Source: Rhodalgimonas zhirmunskyi (lineage in GTDB: Bacteria; Pseudomonadota; Alphaproteobacteria; Rhodobacterales; Rhodobacteraceae). From it: DNA of 64,000 nucleotides. Below, one piece after another: positions 29,154 through 38,052 of the stretch; the stretch's first letter is position 1; each line of letters starts with the position of its first letter. Where the stretch lies: the NCBI GenBank assembly GCA_030848925.1, contig JANFFA010000003.1:579672-643671 (forward strand). Direction: 5' to 3'. The position numbers and the translations under genes were made by a program. The notes under the pieces were generated by a model. That model saw only the letters and a list, made by a program, of their open reading frames with translations. It had not been told where the DNA came from and made no database searches.

Positions 29154-29187
29154 ACCTTTCCCGACAGCCAAATCGAAAGATAAAGCC

Positions 29188-29958
29188 ATGAAAGATCTCA
29201 CGCGCGGCAAAGTCTTCCTCATCGGCGCCGGCCCCGGCGATCCCGACCTTCTGACGGTCAAGGCGCTCAAGGCCATGCAAGCCGCCGATGTGGTGGTCTA
29301 TGACCGACTTGTTTCCCCCGAGATCATGGCGCTGGTGCCTGATCACGTCGAACGGATCGACGTCGGCAAGATGCCCAAGCGGCACAAGGTGCCGCAGGAA
29401 CAGATCAACGATATCCTCGTCAAACTGGCGCGGCAGGGCCAGCGCGTCGTGCGCCTGAAGGGCGGCGATCCGCTGATCTTCGGGCGCGGCAGCGAAGAGG
29501 CCGAGGAACTGCGCGAGGCCGGGGTGCCCTATGAATACGTGCCCGGCATCACCTCGGCGCAAGGCACGGCCGCCTCGACCGGCGTGCCGCTGACGCACCG
29601 GGGCCTTGCCACCGGGGTGCGTTATGTCACCGGGCACCGCGCGAGGGATGCCAGCCTCGATCTCGACTGGGCCAGCCTTGCCTGCGAAGAGACCACGCTG
29701 GTGATCTACATGGGCGCGATGAACATCGCCGATATTGCCGCCAACCTGATGCGCCACGGGATGCCCGCCACGCTGCCGGTAATGGCCGTGGCCTCGGTCA
29801 CGACCCCGCGCGAGAGGCGGCTGATTTCGACGCTGGCGACGGTGGCGGATGATTTCGAAGCCGACCCGCTTGCCGCGCCGGTGCTGTTTTTCGTGGGCCA
29901 TGTCGTTTCGCTTTACGAAAGCGCCGCGCTGCCCCTGAAAGTTGCCGCCTATGCCTGA
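29188..29958 (+). CDS. nirE: NirE, uroporphyrinogen-III C-methyltransferase for heme d1
   Basis: NirE uses two S-adenosylmethionine to convert uroporphyrinogen III to precorrin-2, the first committed step toward siroheme and heme d1. The 256-residue protein has the SUMT motifs 'VFLIGAGPGDPDLLTVKA' (about 11-28), 'YDRLVSPE', 'RLKGGDPLIFGRG' and 'YVPGITSAQG'. It is a stand-alone methyltransferase without the CysG oxidase/chelatase domains. It lies 71 bases after nirS, separated by the hairpin, and its 3' end overlaps nirC by eight bases. Confidence 0.95.
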   Translation: MKDLTRGKVFLIGAGPGDPDLLTVKALKAMQAADVVVYDRLVSPEIMALVPDHVERIDVGKMPKRHKVPQEQINDILVKLARQGQRVVRLKGGDPLIFGRGSEEAEELREAGVPYEYVPGITSAQGTAASTGVPLTHRGLATGVRYVTGHRARDASLDLDWASLACEETTLVIYMGAMNIADIAANLMRHGMPATLPVMAVASVTTPRERRLISTLATVADDFEADPLAAPVLFFVGHVVSLYESAALPLKVAAYA

Positions 29959-30289
29959 GACGCGCGCGATCCTTGCTGTTTTGCTGCTGTTCTGCGCCGC
30001 CACTCCGGTGATGGCCGAGACCGCGGGCGGCATTCCCGCCCCGCGCGCCGCCGAGCTGGAGCATATGGTGATACAGGATTGCGGCTCGTGTCATGGGCTG
30101 ACGATGAAGGGCGGGCTTGGCTCGCCGCTGACACAAGAGGCGCTTGACGGGGCCGACCCCGATGCGCTGGCCTCGATCATCCTCGATGGGGTGCCGGGCA
30201 CGGCGATGCCGCCGTGGCGCCCGCTTCTGAGCGAGACCGAGGCGCTCTGGATTGCCGAATACCTATTGCAAGGGGACCTGAACCAATGA
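29951..30289 (+). CDS. nirC: NirC, small periplasmic cytochrome c55X
   Basis: This 112-residue periplasmic monoheme cytochrome c has a signal peptide (about 1-22, ending VMAE), the heme motif 'CGSCH' (Cys44, Cys47, His48) and a probable Met ligand in 'GTAMPPW'. NirC is thought to donate or accept electrons during heme d1 maturation or to feed NirS. ATG 29951 overlaps the nirE end, and its stop overlaps the nirF start (ATGA). The formate/nitrite channel of enterobacteria that is also called NirC is unrelated. Confidence 0.93.
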   Translation: MPETRAILAVLLLFCAATPVMAETAGGIPAPRAAELEHMVIQDCGSCHGLTMKGGLGSPLTQEALDGADPDALASIILDGVPGTAMPPWRPLLSETEALWIAEYLLQGDLNQ

Positions 30290-31443
30290 AACGCCTTCTC
30301 GCCGCAACTGCGCTTGCCCTTTTGCCCTTGGCCGCGATGGGGGCCGACGCGGATCATTCGCGCGCCACCGGCGATATGGGCCTCGTGATCGAGCGGGCGA
30401 CAGGATCGGTCCTTGTGCTGGACCGGTCGGATCGCGCGTCGATTGGGCGGATCGAAGGGCTGGGCGATCTCAGCCACGCCTCGATGACCTATTCGCCGGA
30501 CGAGCGTTTTGCCTATATCTTTGGCCGCGACGGCGGGCTCTCCAAGGTCGACATGCTGACCCAGAAGGTGGTCGCGCGCACGATTCAGGCGGGCAATTCC
30601 ATCGGCGGGGCGATTTCCGACGATGGCAAGCTGGTGGCGGTGTCGAATTACACGCCGGGCGGCGTGAAGGTGTTCGATGCCGAAACCCTCGACCTGGTGG
30701 CCGACATCCCCGCCGACGGCAAGACCATCGGTCTGGCCGACCTTCCGGGTCGGCGCTTCGTCTGGACCGTGTGGGACACGGGCCATGCCTACATGGGCGA
30801 TTTTTCGGGCGCAGAACCGGTGATCACCGATCTGGGCGAGGTCGGCAAGAATCCGTTCGACGCGGTGGTGACGGATGATGCGCATACCTACCTGATCGGG
30901 CTGTTCGGCGAAAAGGGCGTGACTGCGATCGACCTTTGGGCCGACGATCCCAAGCCTGTGAAGTTCCTTAAGGATTACGGCCGCGTGGAAGACGATATGC
31001 CGGTCTACAAGATGCCCCACCTGCAAGGCTGGGCCTTTACCGAGGGGCAATTCGTGCTTCCGGCGGTGGGCCGGCACGAGTTGCTTTGGGTCGACCGGGA
31101 AACGCTTGAGGAAAAGGGCCGCACACAGGTGCATGGCCAACCGGTTTTCGTGATTGCACAACCGGCCTCGCCCTATGTCTGGGTCAATTTCGCGACGCCC
31201 CTGAACGGCGTGGTGCAGGTGGTCGACAGCCGCACGCACGAGGTGGTCAAGACGCTGGAACCGGGCAAGGCGATCCTGCACATGGAATTTGCACCACGCG
31301 GGGCCGAGGCCTGGGTCAGTTCGCGCGACGACAACAAGATCATCATCTACGACACCCGTACTTTCGAGAAAAAGGCCGAGATTCCGGCGCAATCGCCTTC
31401 GGGCATCTTTTTCACCGCGCGTGCGCATCAACCGGGGCTGTAA
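30286..31443 (+). CDS. nirF: NirF, heme d1 biosynthesis protein
   Basis: NirF is a periplasmic beta-propeller protein related to the d1 domain of NirS and is essential for a late step in heme d1 formation. The 385-residue precursor has a signal peptide (about 1-19) and then propeller repeats. Landmarks are 'GDLSHASMTYSPD' (about 60-72), 'FAYIFGRDGGLSKVD' and 'PSGIFFTARAHQPGL' at the C terminus. It carries no CxxCH heme c motif. ATG 30286 overlaps the nirC stop, which fixes the start. Confidence 0.94.
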   Translation: MKRLLAATALALLPLAAMGADADHSRATGDMGLVIERATGSVLVLDRSDRASIGRIEGLGDLSHASMTYSPDERFAYIFGRDGGLSKVDMLTQKVVARTIQAGNSIGGAISDDGKLVAVSNYTPGGVKVFDAETLDLVADIPADGKTIGLADLPGRRFVWTVWDTGHAYMGDFSGAEPVITDLGEVGKNPFDAVVTDDAHTYLIGLFGEKGVTAIDLWADDPKPVKFLKDYGRVEDDMPVYKMPHLQGWAFTEGQFVLPAVGRHELLWVDRETLEEKGRTQVHGQPVFVIAQPASPYVWVNFATPLNGVVQVVDSRTHEVVKTLEPGKAILHMEFAPRGAEAWVSSRDDNKIIIYDTRTFEKKAEIPAQSPSGIFFTARAHQPGL

Positions 31444-31448
31444 CCACG

Positions 31449-32471
31449 ATGCTGGATGATTTCACCCCGCTCGACCGCCGCCTGCTGGACGATTTCCAGC
31501 GCGACCTGCCTGCCATCGCGCAGCCCTTCGAATGGATCGCCGCGCGGCTGGGAGTGAGCGAGGGTGAGGTCATCGACCGGCTGACCGATCTGCGCGAGCG
31601 GGGCGCGATCACCCGGGTCGGCGCCACGGTGCGGCCCAACACGGCGGGTGCCTCGACGCTGGCCGCGCTGGCCGTTCCGCAAGCACGGCTGGAAGAGGTC
31701 GCGGCGCAGGTGGGCGCGCATGACGAGGTGAACCATTCCTACCTGCGCGAAAACGACTGGAACCTGTGGTTCGTGGTCACCGCCAGCGACCCCGCGCATT
31801 TGCAGGCCACGCTGGACGAGATCGGGCAAGAGACCGGGCTGACCGTGCTTGATTTACGGCTGAAGCGGCCGTTCAACATCGATCTGGGCTTTGCCATTGG
31901 CGGCGGCGGTCATCGCCCGATGACGCGTCAGGATATCGACCTTGGCGCGCTGCGCGAAGACGACCGCCCGCTGCTGCACCGGCTGTCGCGCGGATTGCCG
32001 CTGTGCCCGCGCCCGTTCGCGCAGGTGGCCAAGGCGCTTGGTCGCGAAGAGGCCGATGTCATGGCCCGCACCGAGGCGCTGACCCGGGCCGGGATCATCT
32101 CGCGCTTCGGCGTGATCGTGCGGCACCGCCGGATCGGCTGGAAACAGAACGCGATGGTCGTCTGGGACATACCGCAAGAGCGGATGGAAGCCGCAGGCAC
32201 CGCGCTGGCCGCGCTGCCCGGCGTGACACTGTGTTACGAACGCCAGACGGTGCCGGGCCTGTGGCGCCATGGCCTGTTTTCGATGATCCACGCCCGCAGC
32301 CGCGACGAGGCGCATGAGGTGCTTGAGCGCGCCCGCGCCTTGCCTGAATTGCGGGGGCCTGAATTGCGGGGGCCTGAACTGCGGGACGCCGATCATCAGG
32401 TCCTTTTTTCGACGCGCTGTTTCAAACAGACCGGCGCGGTTCTGACGAAATCCCGGGAAAAGGTAAGCTGA
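31449..32471 (+). CDS. NirDL, fused siroheme decarboxylase subunit
   Basis: This 340-residue protein contains two AsnC/Lrp-like halves (about 1-150 and 165-335), corresponding to NirD and NirL of Pseudomonas fused in one chain. Each half starts with a winged helix ('LDRRLLDDFQRDLP' and 'EDDRPLLHRLSRGLP'). With NirG and NirH it decarboxylates siroheme to 12,18-didecarboxysiroheme. Near the C terminus the sequence ELRGPELRGPELRD comes from three 15-base direct repeats, an unusual in-frame expansion just before the conserved 'VLFSTRCFKQTG'. It follows nirF by five bases. Confidence 0.92.
   Translation: MLDDFTPLDRRLLDDFQRDLPAIAQPFEWIAARLGVSEGEVIDRLTDLRERGAITRVGATVRPNTAGASTLAALAVPQARLEEVAAQVGAHDEVNHSYLRENDWNLWFVVTASDPAHLQATLDEIGQETGLTVLDLRLKRPFNIDLGFAIGGGGHRPMTRQDIDLGALREDDRPLLHRLSRGLPLCPRPFAQVAKALGREEADVMARTEALTRAGIISRFGVIVRHRRIGWKQNAMVVWDIPQERMEAAGTALAALPGVTLCYERQTVPGLWRHGLFSMIHARSRDEAHEVLERARALPELRGPELRGPELRDADHQVLFSTRCFKQTGAVLTKSREKVS
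32343..32387 (+). repeat. Three 15-base direct repeats inside nirDL
   Basis: The unit CCTGAATTGCGGGGG occurs twice exactly, and a third copy differs at three bases. It encodes P-E-L-R-G units. The 15-base length keeps the frame, so copy number could vary without inactivating the gene. Confidence 0.9.
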
Positions 32472-32472
32472 G

Positions 32473-32946
32473 ATGCGACGCACCCCCCTGCCCCCCGATG
32501 CGCTGGACGAGACCGACCGCAAGCTGATCAACCGATTGCAGGACGGTTTCCCGCTGACCTCGCATCCGTTCGCCGGAATCGCGCAGGAGATGGGGCTTGA
32601 GGAAGCCGACGTGCTGACCCGCATCGCCAACCTGCGCGAATTGGGCGCGATCACGCGGTTCGGGCCGTTCATCGACGCCGCCGCGATGGGCGGGGCGTTC
32701 TGCCTTTGCGCGATGGAAGTGCCCGAGGACCGTTTTGAGGAGGTCATGACTTTGGTCAATGCGCACGCGGAAGTGGCGCATAATTATGAACGTGTCCACC
32801 GCTTGAACATGTGGTTCGTGCTGGCCTGCGACAGGCCGGAAGGAATCGACGAGACGGCGGACCGGATCGAGGCGGAAACGGGGCTGACCGTGCTGCGCTT
32901 TCCGAAACTGAAAGAATTTTTCATCGGGTTCCGGGTGACCGCATGA
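32473..32946 (+). CDS. nirG: NirG, siroheme decarboxylase subunit
   Basis: This 157-residue AsnC/Lrp-like protein starts with a winged-helix region ('LDETDRKLINRLQDGFPLT') and continues with the ligand-binding fold typical of siroheme decarboxylases. 'HAEVAHNYERVHRLNMWFVL' near 98-117 contains the His-containing catalytic loop region. It acts with NirDL and NirH in heme d1 formation and is not expected to bind DNA despite its fold. It starts right after the nirDL stop and overlaps nirH by four bases. Confidence 0.9.
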   Translation: MRRTPLPPDALDETDRKLINRLQDGFPLTSHPFAGIAQEMGLEEADVLTRIANLRELGAITRFGPFIDAAAMGGAFCLCAMEVPEDRFEEVMTLVNAHAEVAHNYERVHRLNMWFVLACDRPEGIDETADRIEAETGLTVLRFPKLKEFFIGFRVTA

Positions 32947-33422
32947 TCGACGAGACAGACAAGCGAATCCTTTCGGCGACACAGGGCGGCCTGCCGCTTG
33001 TGCCCGCGCCCTTTGCCGAGGTGGCGGGCTGGCTTGGCCTGCAAGAGGACGAGGTGATCACCCGCTTCGAGCGGATGATGAAGGACGGCATCGTGCGCCG
33101 GATCGCCATCGCCCCCAACCACTATGCGCTGGGCATGGTCGCCAACGGGATGAGCGTCTGGGACGTGGATGATGCACAGGCCGAAACCCTTGGCGAAAAG
33201 GTCGGCGCGCTTGAGTTCGTCAGCCACAGCTACCTGCGTCCGCGCGCCGAGGGCTGGCCCTATAACCTGTTCGCGATGATCCACGGATCCGACCGTGACG
33301 CCGTCGAGGCGCACCGGGGCGAAATTGCCGCGATCCTTGGCGAGGCCTGCCGTGCGCGCGATATTCTTTACTCCACCCGCATCCTGAAGAAGACCGGAAT
33401 GCGCTTTAGAAAGGAGGGCTGA
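32943..33422 (+). CDS. nirH: NirH, siroheme decarboxylase subunit
   Basis: This 159-residue AsnC/Lrp-like protein begins 'IDETDKRILSATQGGLPLV' and contains 'EFVSHSYLRPRAEGWPYNLF' near 89-108, matching the catalytic-loop pattern also seen in NirDL and NirG. It completes the decarboxylase set. The start at 32943 overlaps the nirG stop as ATGA. It lies three bases before nirJ. Labels G and H are assigned by gene order, since the paralogs resemble each other. Confidence 0.9.
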   Translation: MIDETDKRILSATQGGLPLVPAPFAEVAGWLGLQEDEVITRFERMMKDGIVRRIAIAPNHYALGMVANGMSVWDVDDAQAETLGEKVGALEFVSHSYLRPRAEGWPYNLFAMIHGSDRDAVEAHRGEIAAILGEACRARDILYSTRILKKTGMRFRKEG

Positions 33423-33425
33423 ACC

Positions 33426-34670
33426 ATGTTTCGCCTGACCCAATACATGCAGCAACTGGTCGCCCCCACCCCGGTGCGGGTGCGCCGTGGCTCGGGAGGA
33501 GAGAACGCGGGCGTGAAGCCGGTGGTGATCTGGAACCTGACGCGGCGCTGCAACCTCAAGTGCCGCCACTGCTATACCGTTTCGGCGGACGTGGATTTCC
33601 CGTTCGAACTGAGCCACGAGCAGGCGATGGGTGTGCTTGACGATTTGTCCGGTTTCGGCATTCCCGCGCTGATCCTGTCGGGGGGCGAGCCGCTGTCGCG
33701 GTTCGATTTCTTCGACATCGCGGAACGCGCCCGGGCGCTGAATTTCCGCTACCTCGCGCTGTCGACCAACGGCACCAAGCTGGTGGGCGATACGGCGGCG
33801 CGGGTGGCCGATATCGGGTTCGATTACGTCGGCATCTCGCTTGACGGGATCGGCAAGCAGAACGACTGGTTCCGCGGCAAGGACGGTGCTTTTGACGAGG
33901 CGCTGGCCGGGGTGCGCGAATGCAAGGCGCGCGGCATCAAGGTGGGCCTGCGCTTCACCATCACCGACAGCAACGCCCATATGCTCGACGATATGCTGGA
34001 CCTGTGTGACAGCGAAGGAGTGGACAAGTTCTATCTTTCGCACCTTGTCTATGCCGGGCGGGGGGACAAGAACCGGGGCGAGGATACCCAGCACATCCGC
34101 ACCCGCAACGCCATGGATGCGCTGATCGAGCGCGCGTGGATCGCGGTGGCCGAGGATGAGCCGCTTGAAATCGTGACCGGCAACAACGATGCCGACGCGG
34201 TTTATTTCCTGCAATGGGCGCGCAAGCATTTCGACGCGGAGAAAGTTGCCCATGTCGAGGATCACCTGCGCGCGTGGGGCGGCAATTCCAGCGGGCTGGG
34301 CGTGGCCAATATCGCGCCCACCGGCGCGGTGCATCCCGATACCTACTGGTCGGATTATACCGTCGGCAACGTCAAGCAAACGCCTTTTACACAACTCTGG
34401 ACCGGCGATGATCCGATGTTGGCGACCCTGCGCCAGCGGCCCCGCCCCCTGAAGGGGCGCTGCGGCGCTTGCGCCTTCAAGGAGGTCTGTGGCGGCAACA
34501 CCCGCATCCGTGCGCTTCAGATCACCGGCGATCCGTGGGCCGAAGATCCGGCCTGCTACCTGTCCAACGGCGAGATCGGCCTTGAACCGGGCGCCACGCC
34601 CGAGGCCGACCGGCTGACCGTCACACCATTTCGAGGCAAACGACATGATCCAGAGCACCGCTTTTTCTGA
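33426..34670 (+). CDS. nirJ: NirJ, radical SAM heme d1 biosynthesis protein
   Basis: NirJ is a radical SAM enzyme that replaces two propionate side chains during conversion of didecarboxysiroheme toward heme d1. The 414-residue protein has the cluster motif 'CNLKCRHC' (Cys42, Cys46, Cys49), the SAM-binding 'LSGGEP' and a C-terminal SPASM-like cysteine set ('[12 protein letters not shown]' and 'DPACYL') for a second iron-sulfur cluster. It starts at ATG 33426 after AAAGGAGG. Its 3' end overlaps the nirN start by 26 bases. Confidence 0.95.
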   Translation: MFRLTQYMQQLVAPTPVRVRRGSGGENAGVKPVVIWNLTRRCNLKCRHCYTVSADVDFPFELSHEQAMGVLDDLSGFGIPALILSGGEPLSRFDFFDIAERARALNFRYLALSTNGTKLVGDTAARVADIGFDYVGISLDGIGKQNDWFRGKDGAFDEALAGVRECKARGIKVGLRFTITDSNAHMLDDMLDLCDSEGVDKFYLSHLVYAGRGDKNRGEDTQHIRTRNAMDALIERAWIAVAEDEPLEIVTGNNDADAVYFLQWARKHFDAEKVAHVEDHLRAWGGNSSGLGVANIAPTGAVHPDTYWSDYTVGNVKQTPFTQLWTGDDPMLATLRQRPRPLKGRCGACAFKEVCGGNTRIRALQITGDPWAEDPACYLSNGEIGLEPGATPEADRLTVTPFRGKRHDPEHRFF

Positions 34671-36240
34671 TCGCCTTCGCAAGGGGGCTGTTGCATTGGC
34701 GGTGGCGGGGTTGACCCTCCCCGCCGCCGCCGACCGTTTGGGGGCGCAGGACATGGGCGCGACGATCTACAATGATCTCTGCGCCTCGTGTCACGGTGAA
34801 AGCCGCCTTGGCGGGATCGGTCCGGCCTTGATCCCGGAATCGCTTGCCCGGCTGCGCGGAGCATCGCTGGATGACGTGATCGCGCATGGCCGTGCGGCGA
34901 CGCAGATGCCCGCCTTCGCAGACCAACTGACGCAAGAACAGATCGCCGCCGTCGCCGCCTACATCAAGACACCGCTCGACAACGTGCCGGACTGGACCGC
35001 CGCGGATATCCTTGCCGCGCGTGAGATGAATCCCGATTACATGGTTGCCGATGCGCCCGTGTTCGACGCCGACCCGATGAACATCACGCTGGTGGTTGAA
35101 ACCGGCGATCATCATGTCAGCGTGCTGGACGGTGATACGTTCGAGGTGCTCGACCGCTTTCCCACGCCCTTTGCCGTGCATGGCGGCCCGAAGTTTAGCC
35201 CCGACGGGCGCTATGTCTTCGTCATGTCGCGGGACGGCTGGGTGCAGAAATACGATATCTGGTCCTTGCAAGAGGTCGGACGCACCCGCGCGGGCGTGAA
35301 TTCACGCAACATCGCGATGAGCGCGGACGGCAAATGGCTGGCCGTGGCGAATTACCTGCCCCATTCGCTGTCCATCCTGTCGACCGAGGATCTGACGCCG
35401 GCGCAGGTGCGCCGGGTGGTAGCGCGCGATGGCAGCGAAAGCCGTGTTTCCGCCGTCTATCAGGCCCCGCAGCGCGAAAGCTTCATCCTTGCGCTCAAGG
35501 ATGCGCCCGAAATCTGGGAAATCGGCACGACCGAAGACTCTGGCCCCTATCACGACGGGTTCGTGCATAGCCACGAGGCCGGCATGAAAGAGTCGCTGGG
35601 CGCCGAGCAGGGCCTGTTCGCGCGTCGCCGGATCGAGGTGGCCGAGCCGCTGGATGATTTCTTCTTTACCCCCGATTACCGCAACCTGATCGGCGCAAGC
35701 CGCTCAGGCGACAAGGGGGTTGTCGTCAACCTTGATGTGGGCCGTGAGATTGCCGAACTGCCACTTCCGGGGATGCCGCATCTTGGCTCGGGTATCTCGT
35801 GGATGAGTGAGGGGCGTCAGGTCATGGCCACGCCGCACCTGCGCGAAGGACGCCTCAGCGTGATCGACACGGCGGACTGGTCGCTGGTCAAGACGATCGA
35901 AACGATGGGACCGGGCTTTTTCCTGCGCAGTCACGAGAATACGCCCTATGTCTGGGCCGATGTGTTTTTCGGGCCCAACAAGGACAAGATGCACATCATC
36001 GACAAGGACACGCTTGAAATCGTGCGCACGCTTGACCCCGAGCCGGGCAAGACCGTGGCGCATATCGAGTTCACCCGCGATGGCAAATACGCGCTGGTTT
36101 CGATCTGGGAAGACGATGGCGCGGTGATCGTTTACGATGCCGAGACGCTGGAAGAAGTCCGCCGCCTGCCGATGCGCAAACCTTCAGGGAAATACAATGT
36201 CTGGAACAAGATCACCTTTTCCGATGGCACCAGCCACTGA
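34645..36240 (+). CDS. nirN: NirN, dihydro-heme d1 dehydrogenase (cytochrome c / d1-type)
   Basis: NirN is a NirS-like periplasmic protein that oxidises dihydro-heme d1 and hands the finished cofactor to NirS. The 531-residue precursor has a signal peptide (about 1-35), a cytochrome c domain with 'CASCH' (Cys46, Cys49, His50) and a d1-type beta-propeller with segments such as '[21 protein letters not shown]' shifted relative to NirS. The C terminus '[10 protein letters not shown]' parallels the end of NirS. ATG 34645 lies within the end of nirJ, so the genes are coupled. Confidence 0.94.
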   Translation: MIQSTAFSDRLRKGAVALAVAGLTLPAAADRLGAQDMGATIYNDLCASCHGESRLGGIGPALIPESLARLRGASLDDVIAHGRAATQMPAFADQLTQEQIAAVAAYIKTPLDNVPDWTAADILAAREMNPDYMVADAPVFDADPMNITLVVETGDHHVSVLDGDTFEVLDRFPTPFAVHGGPKFSPDGRYVFVMSRDGWVQKYDIWSLQEVGRTRAGVNSRNIAMSADGKWLAVANYLPHSLSILSTEDLTPAQVRRVVARDGSESRVSAVYQAPQRESFILALKDAPEIWEIGTTEDSGPYHDGFVHSHEAGMKESLGAEQGLFARRRIEVAEPLDDFFFTPDYRNLIGASRSGDKGVVVNLDVGREIAELPLPGMPHLGSGISWMSEGRQVMATPHLREGRLSVIDTADWSLVKTIETMGPGFFLRSHENTPYVWADVFFGPNKDKMHIIDKDTLEIVRTLDPEPGKTVAHIEFTRDGKYALVSIWEDDGAVIVYDAETLEEVRRLPMRKPSGKYNVWNKITFSDGTSH

Positions 36241-36958
36241 CCCCGCGATGCAGCCTGCGCTTTTAATCGTATCACACGGAAGCCCGTCCGAACCGGAGCC
36301 ACAGGAAGAGGCGATGCGCGTGCTTGGCCGCGCCGTGGCCAAGCATCTGCCCGGCTGGCGCGTCGAAGGCACGACGCTGGCGGCAGAGGGCTGCTTCGAG
36401 GCCGCTGTTGCGCGGCTTGGCAAGCCTGTTGTCTATCCGTTCTTCATGTCGGAGGGCTGGTTCACCAACACCTTTCTTGCCCGCAAGACGGCCGATCTGG
36501 GCCTGCGGCAGGTGGAGCCGTTCGGGATCGACCCGGCATTGCCATCCTGCGCCGTGGCCGAAATCAAGGCGGTGCTGCGCGACAAGGGCTGGGCCAGCCA
36601 AGACACCGCGCTTTTGCTGGCCGCCCATGGCAGCGGGCGCTCGAAAACCAGCGCCGACGCGCCGCGCGCATTCGCCCGCACGCTTGAGGCCGCGATCCCC
36701 TTTCGCGAGGTCGCAACAGGTTTCGTCGAACAGGAGCCCTTCCTTGTCGATGCCGCGCGCGACCTTGGGCAGGCGCTTTGCCTGTCGTTCTTTGCGCTGC
36801 GTTCGGGCCATGTGGAGGGCGACCTTCCCGAAGCCTTCGCCGAGGCGGGCTTTGCCGGCCCGGTCCTGCCCCCCTTCATCGAATGGGAGGAGGTTCCGGA
36901 ACTGATCGCGCGCGGCATCCTGCGCCAGCGCTACGCCTCGGAAGCGGTGATGTCATGA
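36224..36958 (+). CDS. CbiX-like chelatase domain protein in the nir operon
   Basis: This protein of about 244 residues has two CbiX/SirB-like halves, each with a conserved His: 'LLIVSHGSP' near 12-20 and 'LLLAAHGSGRSKTSAD' near 128-143. CbiX-type enzymes insert cobalt or iron into sirohydrochlorin. In this operon it could insert Fe into the NirE-derived precorrin for the siroheme intermediate, but that is inference. The start is uncertain: ATG 36224 overlaps the nirN stop by 17 bases, while ATG 36197, which has a better AGGGA site, would overlap it by 44. Its stop overlaps the next small gene (ATGA). Confidence 0.8.
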   Translation: MAPATDPAMQPALLIVSHGSPSEPEPQEEAMRVLGRAVAKHLPGWRVEGTTLAAEGCFEAAVARLGKPVVYPFFMSEGWFTNTFLARKTADLGLRQVEPFGIDPALPSCAVAEIKAVLRDKGWASQDTALLLAAHGSGRSKTSADAPRAFARTLEAAIPFREVATGFVEQEPFLVDAARDLGQALCLSFFALRSGHVEGDLPEAFAEAGFAGPVLPPFIEWEEVPELIARGILRQRYASEAVMS

Positions 36959-37206
36959 CGCACAAGCAAAAGCCCCGCCTGCCCCGGCCATCATGGAAGC
37001 TGCTGCTGGGGCTTTACCCGTTCATGGCGGCGGCGGTGGCGATCAACCTGTTCCTGATGTTCCTGATGTTACAGGCATTGGGGGTCGATGCGCTGGCCCC
37101 GGTGCACGCGGTTCTGGCGTCGATCCCGCTTGGCGTACCCGCGACATGGGCAGCGGCGCGCTGGGTGCAGCACCTGATTGCCGAGGCGGAACGCACGCCC
37201 CGGTAG
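36955..37206 (+). CDS. Small two-helix membrane protein at the end of the nir operon
   Basis: This 83-residue protein has a basic N terminus (THKQKPRLPRPSWK) and two hydrophobic segments (about 16-43 and 47-68), then a short polar tail. ATG 36955 overlaps the stop of the CbiX-like gene as ATGA, so it is translated with the heme d1 genes. I do not recognise its family. Its topology suits an inner-membrane helper, for example in cofactor transfer to the periplasm or complex assembly, but nothing in the sequence proves this. It is the last gene before the convergent citryl-CoA-lyase-like gene. Confidence 0.7.
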   Translation: MTHKQKPRLPRPSWKLLLGLYPFMAAAVAINLFLMFLMLQALGVDALAPVHAVLASIPLGVPATWAAARWVQHLIAEAERTPR

Positions 37207-37233
37207 CACATCCCGGGGCATGCTGAACTGGTG

Positions 37234-37255
37234 AAGGCGGGGTCTAGCCCGCCTT
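37234..37255. terminator. Hairpin between the convergent nir operon and citryl-CoA-lyase-like gene
   Basis: AAGGCGGG (37234-37241) and CCCGCCTT (37248-37255) form an eight-base stem that includes the stop codon of the minus-strand gene. It could terminate both convergent transcripts, although no long U-tract follows on either strand. Confidence 0.55.
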
Positions 37256-38041
37256 GCCCGGACCGCTTGTTTCGAGGATTTCCTCTTCGGCGCGCTGCCA
37301 GAGTTCGAACGCCATCGGATTGCGGGTTTCTTCAAGGATATGGCCGACCAGCCCGATCGCCCGCGCCATGACGCCAAAGCCCCGGATGATCTCTTGCGGG
37401 AAGCCGAATTCGCAGCAGATCGCGCCGATTGCCCCGGTCGCATTGATCGGAAGAACCTTGCCCGAAGACGCCTCGGCCTCTTGCTGGATCTTCTGCATCA
37501 GCGCGATGTAGTCGCCTGAAAGCCCGTTCTCGGCCGCGATTTCGAACAGGCGCGGGGTGCGCGGATCAATCGGCTTGTGCACCGGATGCCCAAGGCCCGA
37601 CACGATCTTGCGGGCGGCGCGGTGATCGGCGACCACCTTTTGCGCAATCGCATCGAGATCGGCGCCTTTGCCCGCCTGATCGGGCGGCAACGCGGCATAA
37701 AGCATCCGCGACGCCCCCTCCATCGAGCCGACGAACACCGTGCCAAGGCCGCAAAGCCCCGCCGCCACCGCCGCCTGAAGCGATTCAGGCGCGCCCATGT
37801 AGGTGAGCCGCGCAACCATCGCGGACGGGGTTATGCCATGTTCCACCAGCGTCACCGCGATGGCATTGAAGACGACCGATTCCTGCGCGGTGGGCTTGCG
37901 ACCCGTCACCTGCATGAAGGCCATGTCACCAAGGTTGATATGACCGAGGATTTCCGACGGCAGGTCGAGTCCGTGAACCTGGATCCTGTCTGCCGTGCTC
38001 CACCCGATATTGGATGTGATCTTGTCCTTGCGTTTGGGCAT
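37244..38041 (-). CDS. Citryl-CoA lyase-like / citrate synthase family protein
   Basis: This 265-residue protein is a short citrate-synthase-fold protein like citryl-CoA lyases, which cleave citryl-CoA to acetyl-CoA and oxaloacetate. The citrate synthase segment 'GLGHPVHKPIDPRTPRLFEIA' keeps the second catalytic His. The usual 'LHGGAN' His region reads 'FVGSMEGAS', and the segment expected to hold the catalytic Asp reads 'PINATGAIGAI'. The true substrate may therefore be a different 3-hydroxy-acyl-CoA. ATG 38041 follows GGGAGG at good spacing. It is the last gene of the minus-strand catabolic operon beginning with the IclR gene. Confidence 0.82.
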   Translation of the reverse strand: MPKRKDKITSNIGWSTADRIQVHGLDLPSEILGHINLGDMAFMQVTGRKPTAQESVVFNAIAVTLVEHGITPSAMVARLTYMGAPESLQAAVAAGLCGLGTVFVGSMEGASRMLYAALPPDQAGKGADLDAIAQKVVADHRAARKIVSGLGHPVHKPIDPRTPRLFEIAAENGLSGDYIALMQKIQQEAEASSGKVLPINATGAIGAICCEFGFPQEIIRGFGVMARAIGLVGHILEETRNPMAFELWQRAEEEILETSGPGKAG

Positions 38042-38052
38042 TGCTTGCCTCC

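Noticed and set aside
32784..34754. Long minus-strand open frame opposite nirG, nirH and nirJ
   Set aside because: No recognisable domain, and the plus strand encodes well-conserved heme d1 enzymes with overlapping starts and stops.
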